Shown one piece after another: positions 52,735 through 62,445 of a DNA stretch of 64,000 nt. Origin of the DNA: JAWBMQ01 sp038828875 (GTDB taxonomy: Archaea > Nanobdellota > Nanobdellia > Woesearchaeales > JAWBMQ01); the NCBI GenBank assembly GCA_038828875.1, contig JAWBMQ010000002.1, forward strand, positions 62,001 to 126,000, read 5' to 3'. Below the pieces are notes generated by a model, which saw only the letters and a list, made by a program, of their open reading frames with translations, was not told the DNA's origin and made no database searches. The position numbers were made by a program, and so were the translations under genes. Within the stretch, counting starts at the first letter, position 1. Each line of letters begins with the position of its first letter.

Positions 52735-54084
52735 ATGAAACGTTTGGAAGATATTTTTAAATTGGAGTTAATTGATTCTTTTCCAAGTGTTGAAAATTTA
52801 AATATTGATAAATCGATGGCAATTTTGGGTAATTCTACTTATAAAAAGAAATTAAGCTATGATTTAGATGATGAAGCTGTATTAAAAATTCACAAAGAAT
52901 CTACTAGAAGAGGGCATGCAACTATAACTTCATTACCTGAACTTCTTATACATTTTAAGGGTACTAGAGTTTTAGATTACTATTTAACTTCATTTAAATT
53001 CACAAGAGCGTTGATTTCAAGTACTAGAAGAATAAATTATAATTACGATGATTTTGCATTGCCAGATAGCCTTATAAATTCAAAGTATTCAAATGATATT
53101 GAATATCTCTTAAAACAATCATACGATTTTTATCAAGAAATGTTAAAACAAAACGTAGAAAGAGATCAAGCACGAAAGATTTTACCATTATGTTTCTTCT
53201 CTCAAGGTTTTGTTAAAATTCCTCTAGATGTAGCAATAGAACTAACAAGAACACGCTCAAAAGTTAAGGAGCTTTGTTTGGTTGGGAATTCATTGGATAA
53301 TATTTTAAGAGAAATTTCACCAATCATTTATGAGAACAAGAAAAAGTTGAATTTTTCCACAATTTATTCTGCAAGAAATATTTTTCAAGAAGATAATTTC
53401 ATATTAAACTATGATGATTTTACTAAAGTAAATGATTTTTTAATTTCTTCAGATGTTAGAAATTTTTTAAAGGAATACAAGATAAATGAAAACTATGATT
53501 ATAATTATCTTTCTGAACAATTACATTCTAAGGTTTATGTTCAATTTTCAAAATACATTTCTTTAGCTATTTACAATGAGGAGAAGAGACATTCAACAGT
53601 TAATTTTTCAGTAGAATCAATTTACGATGCTTTGAATTATGCGTTATATAAAATTGATTCTTTAGAAAAAGTAGTTTATTTGCCTAAAATTTTAGAGAAA
53701 AAACAACTTACTAGTGATTTTTTAAAAATAAACAAACAGATGCTTTTGCTTTATGAAAATTTAATCAAAGAAATCCCTAAGGAAGATGCAATTTACATAG
53801 TGCCTCAATCTTTAAAAATTCACATAAATGGTACATTAGATGCATATAATTTGTTTCATCCTTTCGGTTACTTGGCTGTAAGGAGCTGTATTACTTCAGA
53901 TTTAGAAATGTATGAAACAACAAATCAACTAATAGAACAGATAAGCGAACTTTTACCAGAACTTAAGCCATACCTAGGTCAAAAATGTAAAATTGGTTTT
54001 TGTCCTGAAAAGAATTATTGTAGTAACATTTTCAAGTATAATTCATCATACAATCAAGAAATTCATAGAAAATATTTACTTTAG
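52735..54084 (+). CDS. ThyX-like protein with two tandem ThyX-type domains, divergent
   Basis: 449 residues. The first half aligns with flavin-dependent thymidylate synthase: GHATITSLPELLIHF (helix with His), FKFTRALISSTRRIN, then QARKILPLCFFSQGFVK (normal E-x-AR-x-x-LP) and IELTRTR (normal R). The second half repeats the pattern more weakly (NEEKRHSTVNFSVESIYDALNYAL; EDAIYIVPQSLKIHINGTLDAYNLFHPFGYLAVRSCIT). The canonical RHRxxSxNExSxRY motif is not intact in either. Double-length ThyX-like proteins occur in various prokaryotes. A CGLCPEK-type cysteine motif near the end (CKIGFCPEKNYC) could bind metal. Activity is uncertain. Confidence 0.7.
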   Translation: MKRLEDIFKLELIDSFPSVENLNIDKSMAILGNSTYKKKLSYDLDDEAVLKIHKESTRRGHATITSLPELLIHFKGTRVLDYYLTSFKFTRALISSTRRINYNYDDFALPDSLINSKYSNDIEYLLKQSYDFYQEMLKQNVERDQARKILPLCFFSQGFVKIPLDVAIELTRTRSKVKELCLVGNSLDNILREISPIIYENKKKLNFSTIYSARNIFQEDNFILNYDDFTKVNDFLISSDVRNFLKEYKINENYDYNYLSEQLHSKVYVQFSKYISLAIYNEEKRHSTVNFSVESIYDALNYALYKIDSLEKVVYLPKILEKKQLTSDFLKINKQMLLLYENLIKEIPKEDAIYIVPQSLKIHINGTLDAYNLFHPFGYLAVRSCITSDLEMYETTNQLIEQISELLPELKPYLGQKCKIGFCPEKNYCSNIFKYNSSYNQEIHRKYLL

Positions 54085-54155
54085 AATGAATAAATGTTCT
54101 ATATTCTTAATCATGCAAAAATTTATTAATTAAAAAATCAGTTATAGTCGAGAAA

Positions 54156-54653
54156 ATGGCAAAAAAATTTGTCTTTTTTGATATTGATGACTATTTTAAT
54201 GCAAATGCAGAAGAGTTGGCTAAAATTATTGCTTATCGTCTTGGTGTTGTTCCAAGAAAGAACAAAGCGAATGCAGGAATGCATAAAGTTTTAATTGAGC
54301 TTTATGAACGGAAAAAGATTTCTAATCAGCAAAAGAAACCAGAATTAGCAATAATGACTGTAGAAGAAATGGCGGTTTTTGCAGGAATTAAAAGGCAAAC
54401 GATGTACGATTACCTTGAAAGATGGACCTCTATTAATTTGATAAAAAAAGCGAGTTATGTTGCAAATGGTAATATAATTAAGGGCTATATGCTTAATGGA
54501 AATACTTTAGAAGATGCTATAATGAAAGTTCAAGAAACTATTAATGTTTTTTTCGAAAAAACTAAAAAGATTGTTCAAGAATTTCAAAGGTTACAGAAGA
54601 ATGAAAAAATAAGCAATAGTATGAAACAATCAATGGAATCAGTACAAAGCTAA
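54156..54653 (+). CDS. Winged-helix protein upstream of ScpA
   Basis: 165 residues. A predicted winged-helix domain spans ~65-125 (MTVEEMAVFAGIKRQTMYDYLERWTSINLIKKAS…GYML), preceded by an N-terminal domain with FFDIDDYFNANAEELAKIIAYRLG and followed by a coiled tail. It ends 1 bp before scpA, so it is likely a partner in chromosome segregation or its transcriptional regulator; its position is like that of scpB, but it does not show ScpB's two tandem winged helices. A TATA lies upstream. Confidence 0.72.
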   Translation: MAKKFVFFDIDDYFNANAEELAKIIAYRLGVVPRKNKANAGMHKVLIELYERKKISNQQKKPELAIMTVEEMAVFAGIKRQTMYDYLERWTSINLIKKASYVANGNIIKGYMLNGNTLEDAIMKVQETINVFFEKTKKIVQEFQRLQKNEKISNSMKQSMESVQS

Positions 54654-54654
54654 A

Positions 54655-55335
54655 ATGGATAAGATAGTTCAAATCATTTTGGATAATCAGAACATAGATT
54701 GGCAACAAGTTTTGTTTGAAGTAGTTAAAGAAGAAAACATGAATCCATGGGATATTGATATTGTTCTTCTTACTAAAAGATTCATAGAAATTATTAAAAA
54801 ATTAAAAGAGATGGATTTCAACTTAAGCGGAAAGATGATTCTTGCAGCAGTATTACTTTTAAAAATGAAATCAGAATATCTTTTAGATGAATTGAATGAA
54901 AATCAAGAGATCTTTCAAGAACCCATTGTTGAAGAATCTTATCAAATCGAACCTGTTCCTGAAAATGTAAAGCTTTTACCAAGAACTCCTAAACCAAGAG
55001 TAAGAAAGATATCAATATATGAATTGATTGAATCTTTGGATGAAGTAATCAATAAAAATCAAAGGAAATTGATGAAGCTTTCAGAAATAAAGAAACAAGA
55101 GATCAAATTGCCTGAAAAGAAAGTAGATATAGAGCAATTGATTAATGTTGTTTTTAAAAAATTGTTTTCAATTTTTAAAAGGAAAAAGCAGGTTAAATTT
55201 TCAGATCTTTTGAAAACCAGAACTAGAGAAGAGATAATCTACACTTTATTGCCTTTACTTTATCTTTCGAATGATCAAAAGATAGAATTAATACAAAAAA
55301 AGGAATTTGATGAAATTTACATACTTATGAAATGA
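54655..55335 (+). CDS. scpA: Kleisin ScpA, condensin subunit
   Basis: 226 residues. The N-terminal ENMNPWDIDIVLLTKRFIEIIKKLKEMDFNLSGKMILAAVLLLKMKSEYLL is the ScpA signature, which binds the SMC neck. A central linker (acidic, then LPRTPKPRVRKISIYELIESLDEV) and a C-terminal winged helix (QVKFSDLLKTRTREEIIYTLLPLLYLSNDQKIELIQ) that binds the SMC head complete the kleisin. It works with SMC (not in window) to organise and segregate the chromosome. Directly follows the winged-helix gene; overlaps the next gene by 4 bp. Confidence 0.93.
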   Translation: MDKIVQIILDNQNIDWQQVLFEVVKEENMNPWDIDIVLLTKRFIEIIKKLKEMDFNLSGKMILAAVLLLKMKSEYLLDELNENQEIFQEPIVEESYQIEPVPENVKLLPRTPKPRVRKISIYELIESLDEVINKNQRKLMKLSEIKKQEIKLPEKKVDIEQLINVVFKKLFSIFKRKKQVKFSDLLKTRTREEIIYTLLPLLYLSNDQKIELIQKKEFDEIYILMK

Positions 55336-57857
55336 AAATGAAAAAGATATTTTGGTTTGTTTTTTTGTTTTTTGTAGTTTCTGTTTATTCTAAATTGGAG
55401 TTTGAAATTGATGCAGCTTCCTATTTGAACAATTATTTTATACCTGAAAATCAATACATAGTTGGATATCAAAAAAGTAGTGAAGATGATATTATTTTAT
55501 ATATTCCTCAAAAGTTTCAATTGGTTAATCTTTCTAAGTTTATTGTTAATAATCAAACGATTTTTTTTGTTCCTGTTTTTTCTATAAATTCTTCTTATTT
55601 TATGATTTATGAAAACAACGCGAAAGAAACATATAATTTTCTTAGAATTCCTATAATTAGATTCGTAGATGAAATTTTTTCTTCAAATCAAAAGTATGAT
55701 GGAAGAATCATTGATGAAGAAATTACTGCAATGGCTTTAGTGTATGCTAAAGATCAAAGTTTAAGGAATAAAGCTTTGAATTATTTATTTCAAGCAAGAG
55801 ATGATAAGCTGAAATGCTTTGGAAAACCTTGCAATATTGAAACTACACTAAAAGTATTATATTACTTGAAAAAAGCTAACTTAACAAATTTAAAGATTTA
55901 TTCTGATGCTGAATTATGGCTTAAAAGTCAAATAAAAACAAAAGACAAGCAATATGAGGTTCTCATTTCACCATCTAAATCTACAGTTTTGTGTAATATC
56001 TCTAACAAAGGAAACAATATTCCTATAACCGATAGTTATTTAATGAATGTTTCTTTTTCAGATGTTCCTTTGAAGATAAAATGTGATTCTACCGTAACTG
56101 TTACTTTTGTTTATCAATCAAATTCTTTCTACAGAAAAAGTTCAGAACTAGAATACACTTCAGGAGTGAATTGTCTTGGTAGAGAAAATATATTCAGTGA
56201 ATGTAATTCTTACTTAAACATAATTGCTAAAGAACTAGGTTTTGATGTAGATTTAAAACGATGGATTAGAAATGATTCTTTAGTTGGAAAATACATCGAT
56301 GGAGAAAATCCGTATTTTATTACGAGCTATTATCTTAAAAGGATAGAAGAAAATAAAGATATGATAGATTGGTTATTGTTTAATCAAAGGAACGATGGTT
56401 CATGGAATGATGTTTATTCTACAATTTTAGCTTTAACATTTTTGAAGGATTACAGAAATAAGAATTCTGAAAAAAAATATCAAGAAAGCTATAATTTAGG
56501 AATGATTTGGTTATTAAAGAATATAAACATTACGTTTGATTTTGCAAGAAAAGAAAGGATATTCTTGTATGAAATGCTTTATGAACTTTTCAATGATCAA
56601 TATTTGCCAATAGTTGTAAATCAAAACTGGATAATTGATTCAGTTCCATATTCTTTAGAAATTAAAAAACTAGAATTAGATAAAAGTGTTTATAATATAA
56701 CTCTTGTAAGTAAAAATGGAATCATTAACTCAAAATCAGGAATTTTAAAAGATATCAGTTTAATAGATGTTGCTCCTAAGAATAATTTGAAAAGCACTCA
56801 ATATTTGGATGTTTTAATTATAAACGTTTCAAACAATGAAATTATGAAAAGTCAAGTTTTCAGATTGCCAGTGATATTTGAAATAAAACCTTTCTTAAAA
56901 TTAAAATCACATCAAATCAATCAAAAAAACAAAACCATAATTTTTGAATTTGAAAAATCAAGCGATAGTTTTGTTTGTGATTTAACAACAGATTTTCTTG
57001 AACTTGGCATAGATAATAAAATTTACTTAGAAAAACCAAAGGTAGAATTAGGTTATGAAATCAAGAAAAAGTATTCAGAAATAAAAAATATAGATTTTGA
57101 AATTGAATTACTTTGCAAAAGAGATAAAGATGCATATAAGTTTAAAAGTAATTTTAGTATAATCGTTTTCCCACAAAAAATAGTTGATTTAGTTGAAAGG
57201 AATATAACTATAAATAAAAAAGGTCAAGGACAAATTAAAGTAGCTGTTAAAAATTTATTAAATCAAGAAGTTAAGCTTAAAGTTGAAATTTTGGATGAAC
57301 CATTTTTATTTTTACCAGATAATTATATTTTATTGAAACCAAATGAAATTAAGGAGATGTATATTAAATATTCAATTCCTGATATTGATAATTACACCAA
57401 CATAGCAAAATTGAAATTTTCTTATGATATTTTTGAGCAAACGTTTAACATAAAAATAGATACAAATTACAAAGAATTCAACATTTTAGATTATATTATT
57501 CCTTTGATTATAATTTTAGCTTTAATCTTGTTCTTGCGAAATCAAATCCTATGGATTATAAAATTCTTAATTCGTTCTTTACCATTATTTATTCAAAAAT
57601 TATTACCTACCTTCGTTATAGATTGGGCATGGAAAGGTATTCCAAGGAATAAAGAGTTAGCAGAAAAAGTAAAAATAATTAAAGATAAAGAATATCTTTC
57701 AGAATTGCTTGATTTGATTGAATTTTACAAAGATATTGGAAAACCAGAGTATCAAATCATCGAAATGCTAAAGAAAAAAGGATTTAAGCAAGTTGAAATT
57801 GAAACAGCATTAGAAGAGTGGAAGAAAAGACAACAAACAAAACAAACCAAAAAATAA
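55332..57857 (+). CDS. Large surface protein with alpha-toroid region and C-terminal membrane anchor
   Basis: 841 residues. A signal peptide (2-20) is followed by a region with prenyltransferase/squalene-oxidase-like (alpha/alpha-toroid) repeats: ITAMALVYAKDQSLRNKALNYL, NIETTLKVLYYLKKA and DWLLFNQRNDGSWNDVYSTILALTFL. Then come Ig-like beta domains (~440-700), including a NEW3-like KGQGQIKVAVKNLLNQ strand pair. One membrane helix (~722-740) and a cytoplasmic tail follow, ending in a UBA-like helical hairpin (YQIIEMLKKKGFKQVEIETALEEW). It is probably displayed on the cell surface through this C-terminal anchor. The 4-bp overlap with scpA implies cotranscription, but a shared function is not evident. 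Confidence 0.75.
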   Translation: MKMKKIFWFVFLFFVVSVYSKLEFEIDAASYLNNYFIPENQYIVGYQKSSEDDIILYIPQKFQLVNLSKFIVNNQTIFFVPVFSINSSYFMIYENNAKETYNFLRIPIIRFVDEIFSSNQKYDGRIIDEEITAMALVYAKDQSLRNKALNYLFQARDDKLKCFGKPCNIETTLKVLYYLKKANLTNLKIYSDAELWLKSQIKTKDKQYEVLISPSKSTVLCNISNKGNNIPITDSYLMNVSFSDVPLKIKCDSTVTVTFVYQSNSFYRKSSELEYTSGVNCLGRENIFSECNSYLNIIAKELGFDVDLKRWIRNDSLVGKYIDGENPYFITSYYLKRIEENKDMIDWLLFNQRNDGSWNDVYSTILALTFLKDYRNKNSEKKYQESYNLGMIWLLKNINITFDFARKERIFLYEMLYELFNDQYLPIVVNQNWIIDSVPYSLEIKKLELDKSVYNITLVSKNGIINSKSGILKDISLIDVAPKNNLKSTQYLDVLIINVSNNEIMKSQVFRLPVIFEIKPFLKLKSHQINQKNKTIIFEFEKSSDSFVCDLTTDFLELGIDNKIYLEKPKVELGYEIKKKYSEIKNIDFEIELLCKRDKDAYKFKSNFSIIVFPQKIVDLVERNITINKKGQGQIKVAVKNLLNQEVKLKVEILDEPFLFLPDNYILLKPNEIKEMYIKYSIPDIDNYTNIAKLKFSYDIFEQTFNIKIDTNYKEFNILDYIIPLIIILALILFLRNQILWIIKFLIRSLPLFIQKLLPTFVIDWAWKGIPRNKELAEKVKIIKDKEYLSELLDLIEFYKDIGKPEYQIIEMLKKKGFKQVEIETALEEWKKRQQTKQTKK

Positions 57858-57863
57858 TCATAA

Positions 57864-59381
57864 TTAATCATAAATTCCATAAAGAAGCATTTTCCAAGTA
57901 GCTACTGACCAAAGTTGCATTAAAGAACCTTTAGGTTCAAAAGTAGAATCTGTTATTTCTGGCAAAGAAAAAATAATTCCATCTTTCCAAAACTTCTCGT
58001 TTAAATTTTGAATCTTTTCTAAATATTTTGAATAATGAGAATCTATTTTATTTTGATTCATCAATTTTTTTATCAATAATCCAAAGTAATTGGTCAAAAA
58101 CAACCAAGCATCTCCTGAATGATAACTTTCTGGATTTTCTCCAGTATGGATTGATTTGTAGTTTTTACTATTAACATTTTCAGTGGTTATCGCAAAAAAT
58201 CTTTCATTCGATATGGAATAATTTTCTATGATATAGTCAAGGTAGTTGATAAAAACAACATCTAAATAAGGCAAAAAGTTAGCAGCTAAGATTATATTAT
58301 AATCAAAATTATTTTTCATTTTTTCCTCAACTTTTTTTATTATATCTTCTTGAGAATACTTATTAAAAAGCATTCTATTAACTTCATACCATAATGCATG
58401 AATTTCTATTGCATCTCTACTCTTTGTATCTGTCCAAGAGACTTTGTCAGGAATAATTAATTCTTCATCTATTGTGTAGTTTTTAAAAAGATCAACAATT
58501 TCTTTTGCTTCTTTTTCTAAACCAAATTTGATGCAATATTTAGCAATAAGCAAAGGACCATCAAAAGATAATGTTTCAGTTTCAGGAATTCTATTTAAAA
58601 GTTTTCCTCTAGAAATAATTTCATTTGCAACTGTTTTTAACATTTCTTTATTTTTGAATGCTTTAAAACTGTAAGCAAAATCTCTAATCCAAAATTGATC
58701 AAACCACCAAAATCCAGCAAACGGTAAAAAAGTTCCTTTATATTTAACAAAAAATTTACTTAAAGAATAATCTACATCACTTATATCAGGTACATTTGGT
58801 TTTATGTTTTCTCTATTGATTAAATATGTTTTTTCATCAAAAATTTGGTAAACATTCAAATAAAAATTTTTCTCAAAGGTCCTTACTTTATACATCCAAT
58901 ATTCATTAATTTCAGAACCTCTTTTTTTATCAAAATCCCAAATTAATTTTTCCCAACCAATTTCTTCAACCTTAGAGATTTCGCCTTTAACAACCAATTT
59001 CTTATTAAAATTAAATTCAAAAGAGTGATCTTTGATTTTTAATTCCTTTCCAAATGGTTCAAAATTGTATCTATTCATGAAATCTAGATAAATATCTAAA
59101 TATTCTAAATTATGATTGATTCTTAAACCATTGTCTAATTCAAAATCTATGTATTTATCATCTGAAAAAAGTACTAGTTTATTTCTTTGTTCAAATACCT
59201 TTTTTACATCAAAATCAACATAAATTGAAAGTACTCTAATTGGTTCTTTTTCTAGATCATACCTTAAAAAGTATCCAAAGAACTTTGATTTTGTGTCAAA
59301 GAGAGGAATAGCAAAGTAATCTCCATAATGATTTACAATAGTTGCAAATTTATTATTCTTATTAATTATGTTTCTTAGCAT
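57864..59381 (-). CDS. Glycogen-debranching-like glycosidase (GH133/GDE-type)
   Basis: 505 residues. The N-terminal ~200 residues are beta-rich. The C-terminal (alpha/alpha)6 barrel shows the amylo-1,6-glucosidase pattern: GFWWFDQFWIRDFAYSFKA (normal W-G-R-D), the acid motif VSWTDTKSRDAIEIHALWYEV (normal WMD…VEINALW), ESYHSGDAWLF and a closing LMQLWSVATWK. It would hydrolyse alpha-1,6 branches of a glucan, or a related glycan. Normal archaeal GDE is ~600-700 residues, so the N-terminal part is short. The call is from motif order. Confidence 0.8.
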   Translation of the reverse strand: MLRNIINKNNKFATIVNHYGDYFAIPLFDTKSKFFGYFLRYDLEKEPIRVLSIYVDFDVKKVFEQRNKLVLFSDDKYIDFELDNGLRINHNLEYLDIYLDFMNRYNFEPFGKELKIKDHSFEFNFNKKLVVKGEISKVEEIGWEKLIWDFDKKRGSEINEYWMYKVRTFEKNFYLNVYQIFDEKTYLINRENIKPNVPDISDVDYSLSKFFVKYKGTFLPFAGFWWFDQFWIRDFAYSFKAFKNKEMLKTVANEIISRGKLLNRIPETETLSFDGPLLIAKYCIKFGLEKEAKEIVDLFKNYTIDEELIIPDKVSWTDTKSRDAIEIHALWYEVNRMLFNKYSQEDIIKKVEEKMKNNFDYNIILAANFLPYLDVVFINYLDYIIENYSISNERFFAITTENVNSKNYKSIHTGENPESYHSGDAWLFLTNYFGLLIKKLMNQNKIDSHYSKYLEKIQNLNEKFWKDGIIFSLPEITDSTFEPKGSLMQLWSVATWKMLLYGIYD

Positions 59382-59450
59382 AAATTACTCTGTAATTCTT
59401 TATTTTTTAATCTTTTTAATCATTCTTTAATAGTTTCTAAGTGAATTCTT

Positions 59451-60806
59451 TTAAAACATATTTAATTCTTTGAGTTTATTGTATATCTTTTCTTCTAAAT
59501 TAGAAAGAGCAAAAGAAAAGTCTATGTTAGATGATTCTAAAATTAATGGTTTTATAAGATTATTGTAATATTCTTTCAAAGGGGTAAATATTCTAGGAAT
59601 TATTCCGACATAGCCTTTTTCAAGAACTAATTCAGGATACTCTTCAATATTTTCTTTTAAAACTTTTAAATCCTTTCTATATATTTCTAAGCCATCGAAA
59701 TAGAAGCCTAAATCATAAAATTTTCCAGCATAATTGTTTAAGCAAATGTTTTGTATTGTGTTGTGGGTTTGAATTATATATTCAAGAATCCCATCTCTTC
59801 CAAATTTATGTTCTATAGTTTTTAAAAATTTAGAATCTTTATTTGAAATTTTTTCCAATGCATTATCAATATGATAAGTAGTTACATTGTTCAAAAATAA
59901 AAGAAATTTTTCAAATTCTTTTACTTGATGCTTTGAGATAGGAATTCTATAGTTGTAATCATATTTCTCTTTGAACAATAAACCTTTTATTTTTAAAAGG
60001 AAATCCTCAATTTTAATTTCTAAAAAATCTAATTCTTTTCTTTGCTCATTGTTTAGTAAAACACCAAACAAATCTCCATCAAAATCTAATATTTTTCCAT
60101 CTTTTGAAAAGTAATCTATTAAGAAAGAAAAGTTCATAAATAAACTGTAATATGATGCTAATGCTAAATCTTGGGTAGGATTATTATTTAAATTATTCAT
60201 TGTTTCTAATTTTAAAAGATTTTTATAATCAGAATTATTAGCAATATGATCTCTAGCAAAATAAATTAAATTATAAATTCCTTCAGGATTTAAGAAATTT
60301 TTTGCTTCAATTTTTAAACCGTTTATTAATAAATCATTTACAAACTCTAAATCTTTAATGTTTTTTATTTTATTGTAAATTTCAGAGTCTGGGAATTCTT
60401 CAGCATTTTTTTCAAGTTTATTTATAAATTTACTAAAATTGTATATGTTTTTAAGGTATTTTTTATTAGTTTCATCAAACATTAAACAATCGATTGCTCT
60501 TGTTTTACTTCCTTCGTTCGATATTTCATAAAATATATTATCCTTTGATAAAACTATACATTCGTACTTATTTTCAGAATTTATAAGATCGTTTTTTCCT
60601 ATTTCATAGTGAAAAAGTTTATCTTCTGGATTTCCATTTGCTGTTAAAATTTTTTTTATGTAATAATTAGAATCATCTCTATAAAATTTGTTCTTCAGAT
60701 ATTCTAGATCAATATTTTCTATTTTCTCAGGTTTTTCTGAAAAATATAGGTTATATAAAAAATCTTCAAAGGAATTAGAGGTATTTTCTTCTGAATCGAA
60801 TTCCAT
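59451..60806 (-). CDS. Orphan-family protein (member B of three)
   Basis: 451 residues, soluble, Asn/Lys/Asp-rich. It is collinear with the neighbour at 60.8 kb through most of its length. Matching blocks are YLKNIYNFSKFI with RFRNIYNSSKAI, FGRDGILEYIIQTHNTIQNI with YGKEGILNYLKQGIQTINRI, and DLGFYFDGLEIYRK…EYPELVLEKGYVGI with DTGLYFNGEKFIRE…RYPELSKEHLFFGI. It lacks the membrane helix of member C. The two genes are 19 bp apart and probably arose by tandem duplication. No known family or catalytic motif seen. Confidence 0.65.
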   Translation of the reverse strand: MEFDSEENTSNSFEDFLYNLYFSEKPEKIENIDLEYLKNKFYRDDSNYYIKKILTANGNPEDKLFHYEIGKNDLINSENKYECIVLSKDNIFYEISNEGSKTRAIDCLMFDETNKKYLKNIYNFSKFINKLEKNAEEFPDSEIYNKIKNIKDLEFVNDLLINGLKIEAKNFLNPEGIYNLIYFARDHIANNSDYKNLLKLETMNNLNNNPTQDLALASYYSLFMNFSFLIDYFSKDGKILDFDGDLFGVLLNNEQRKELDFLEIKIEDFLLKIKGLLFKEKYDYNYRIPISKHQVKEFEKFLLFLNNVTTYHIDNALEKISNKDSKFLKTIEHKFGRDGILEYIIQTHNTIQNICLNNYAGKFYDLGFYFDGLEIYRKDLKVLKENIEEYPELVLEKGYVGIIPRIFTPLKEYYNNLIKPLILESSNIDFSFALSNLEEKIYNKLKELNMF

Positions 60807-60825
60807 TTTAGATCCTAGTAATTAT

Positions 60826-62445
60826 TTAATTTTTTAGCTTATAAAAATAATGATTTTCTATTTCTCTTCTAAGTAAATCCCATTCAAAACCATTTTTATT
60901 TTTAGCTACAATATTATAATACTCCTTAACTAAATCTCCAGGAAATTCCTCAATTCCAAAAAATAAATGTTCCTTTGACAATTCAGGATATCTTTCTAAT
61001 ATTTTATTTAATGCAGGAAAGTATTTCTCTCTGATAAATTTTTCTCCATTAAAATAAAGTCCTGTATCTTGTATTGCATTAATTTCAATAGGTAGTTTAT
61101 TTTTATAAGGTATATTTTTTTCATAATTATATCCATATGAGATTTTAGTTAAAATTCTATTTATAGTTTGTATTCCTTGTTTTAAATAGTTTAAAATTCC
61201 TTCTTTTCCGTATTCTGCATCTAAAAATCTATAAAATTCACTTTCAAAATCAGTTAATTTATCCACAGCAGAATAAAGGTATTGCTCTATTTCATTGGTC
61301 ATGATAGCAACTAAATCCAGAGCCATCTCTTCTTTAGCATTTCTTTGGTTTTTCCAAAGCATATCCAATGTTTTCCAATTCTTCTTTACTTTTTCAAGAT
61401 TATCCTTACCTATTTTTGTTTTTATTTTATTAATATCATCATAGGAATAACCTAAATACTCTCTTAGGTATTCAAAATTTTTCTTGTCTATTGCCATTCC
61501 ATTACTGTAGTAAATCATTAAAGGAATCCCCCAACCTCTTAAATAAACACTATATAAATCTGCAAAAAATAAATCGAAACTAGGATTTTTTGTGAAAGTT
61601 TCACTTGCTGATTTTTTATTTAAATATTCTTTTGTTTCTTTTACAAAATCAATTAATGATTCCAAATCAGAATATTTGAATGTTCCATAGTTTTTCTTAT
61701 ACATGTATGTTTCTAAAACATTTTGAACTCCTTTTATGTTTAATATTCCTGGATAATTTTTTATCTCTGAAAATATAAATTGTTCAGAATATTCTTGCCA
61801 CAATTCATTATTGATTATTTTCATTAATTTTAAAATGTTATCTTGATCATCAGTATACTTCAAAATTTGCATTATTGCTTTGCTTGAGTTATAAATGTTT
61901 CTAAATCTTACCTTATATTCGTTTTCTAAAGAGTTAGGTAAAAGAGGCTCTATTGCTAATGTTTCATCTCTTCTCAATCCTTTTAATTTGTATTTATTAA
62001 TATCATAGTCAAGTCTATAAATATCTACTGTTGTCAAAGGAATTGAAATTTCTAAATTATCTAAGTTTGGATAATATTTGAATTCTTCTAAATTATATTT
62101 ATGATAGTTATCGTTTAAAATAAAATCATCTATTGAAAGAAATTTATCTTCGTGAATATAATTTAATTCTTGTTTCATGTATTGAGCATATTCATCAGTA
62201 ATGGAAGGTTCATAAATGTAAATGGGTTTAACTTCTTCATTTTTATTATCAAAAGGTACTTGTTTTCTATTTTCAATAAATTTGTTTCCATAAAATCCTA
62301 AGAGAAATAATAAACTAGCTCCTGCTGAAAGCGAAATAATTTCTTTTTTATACTTTTTAAATCCGTTTTTAAGATCCTCTATTTTTTTCTTAAATCCATT
62401 TTTATTTTCATTTTTATTTTCATTTTGTGTATTCATGAATTTCAC
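60826..62445 (-). CDS. Orphan-family protein (member C), membrane-anchored
   Basis: 539 residues. The N-terminus is very polar (ENKNENKNGFKKK) and encoded by a short tandem repeat. One membrane helix (~37-54, IISLSAGASLLFLLGFYGN) follows, then ~480 residues homologous to member B. Shared elements include the YNSSKAI block, NPSFDLFFADLYSVYL, GILNYLKQ and YPEL. By the positive-inside rule the large domain faces outside. A Shine-Dalgarno AGGTGA lies before the ATG, one of few here, suggesting good expression. Function unknown; B (cytosolic) and C (surface) may interact or compete. Confidence 0.65.
   Translation of the reverse strand: MKFMNTQNENKNENKNGFKKKIEDLKNGFKKYKKEIISLSAGASLLFLLGFYGNKFIENRKQVPFDNKNEEVKPIYIYEPSITDEYAQYMKQELNYIHEDKFLSIDDFILNDNYHKYNLEEFKYYPNLDNLEISIPLTTVDIYRLDYDINKYKLKGLRRDETLAIEPLLPNSLENEYKVRFRNIYNSSKAIMQILKYTDDQDNILKLMKIINNELWQEYSEQFIFSEIKNYPGILNIKGVQNVLETYMYKKNYGTFKYSDLESLIDFVKETKEYLNKKSASETFTKNPSFDLFFADLYSVYLRGWGIPLMIYYSNGMAIDKKNFEYLREYLGYSYDDINKIKTKIGKDNLEKVKKNWKTLDMLWKNQRNAKEEMALDLVAIMTNEIEQYLYSAVDKLTDFESEFYRFLDAEYGKEGILNYLKQGIQTINRILTKISYGYNYEKNIPYKNKLPIEINAIQDTGLYFNGEKFIREKYFPALNKILERYPELSKEHLFFGIEEFPGDLVKEYYNIVAKNKNGFEWDLLRREIENHYFYKLKN
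62398..62426. repeat. Short imperfect tandem repeat at the start of a coding region
   Basis: Two and a bit copies of a 12-base unit (ATTTTCATTTTT on the plus strand) encode NENKNENKN at the start of the membrane-anchored orphan-family protein. Coding in-frame length changes here would only lengthen the cytoplasmic tail. Confidence 0.6.
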
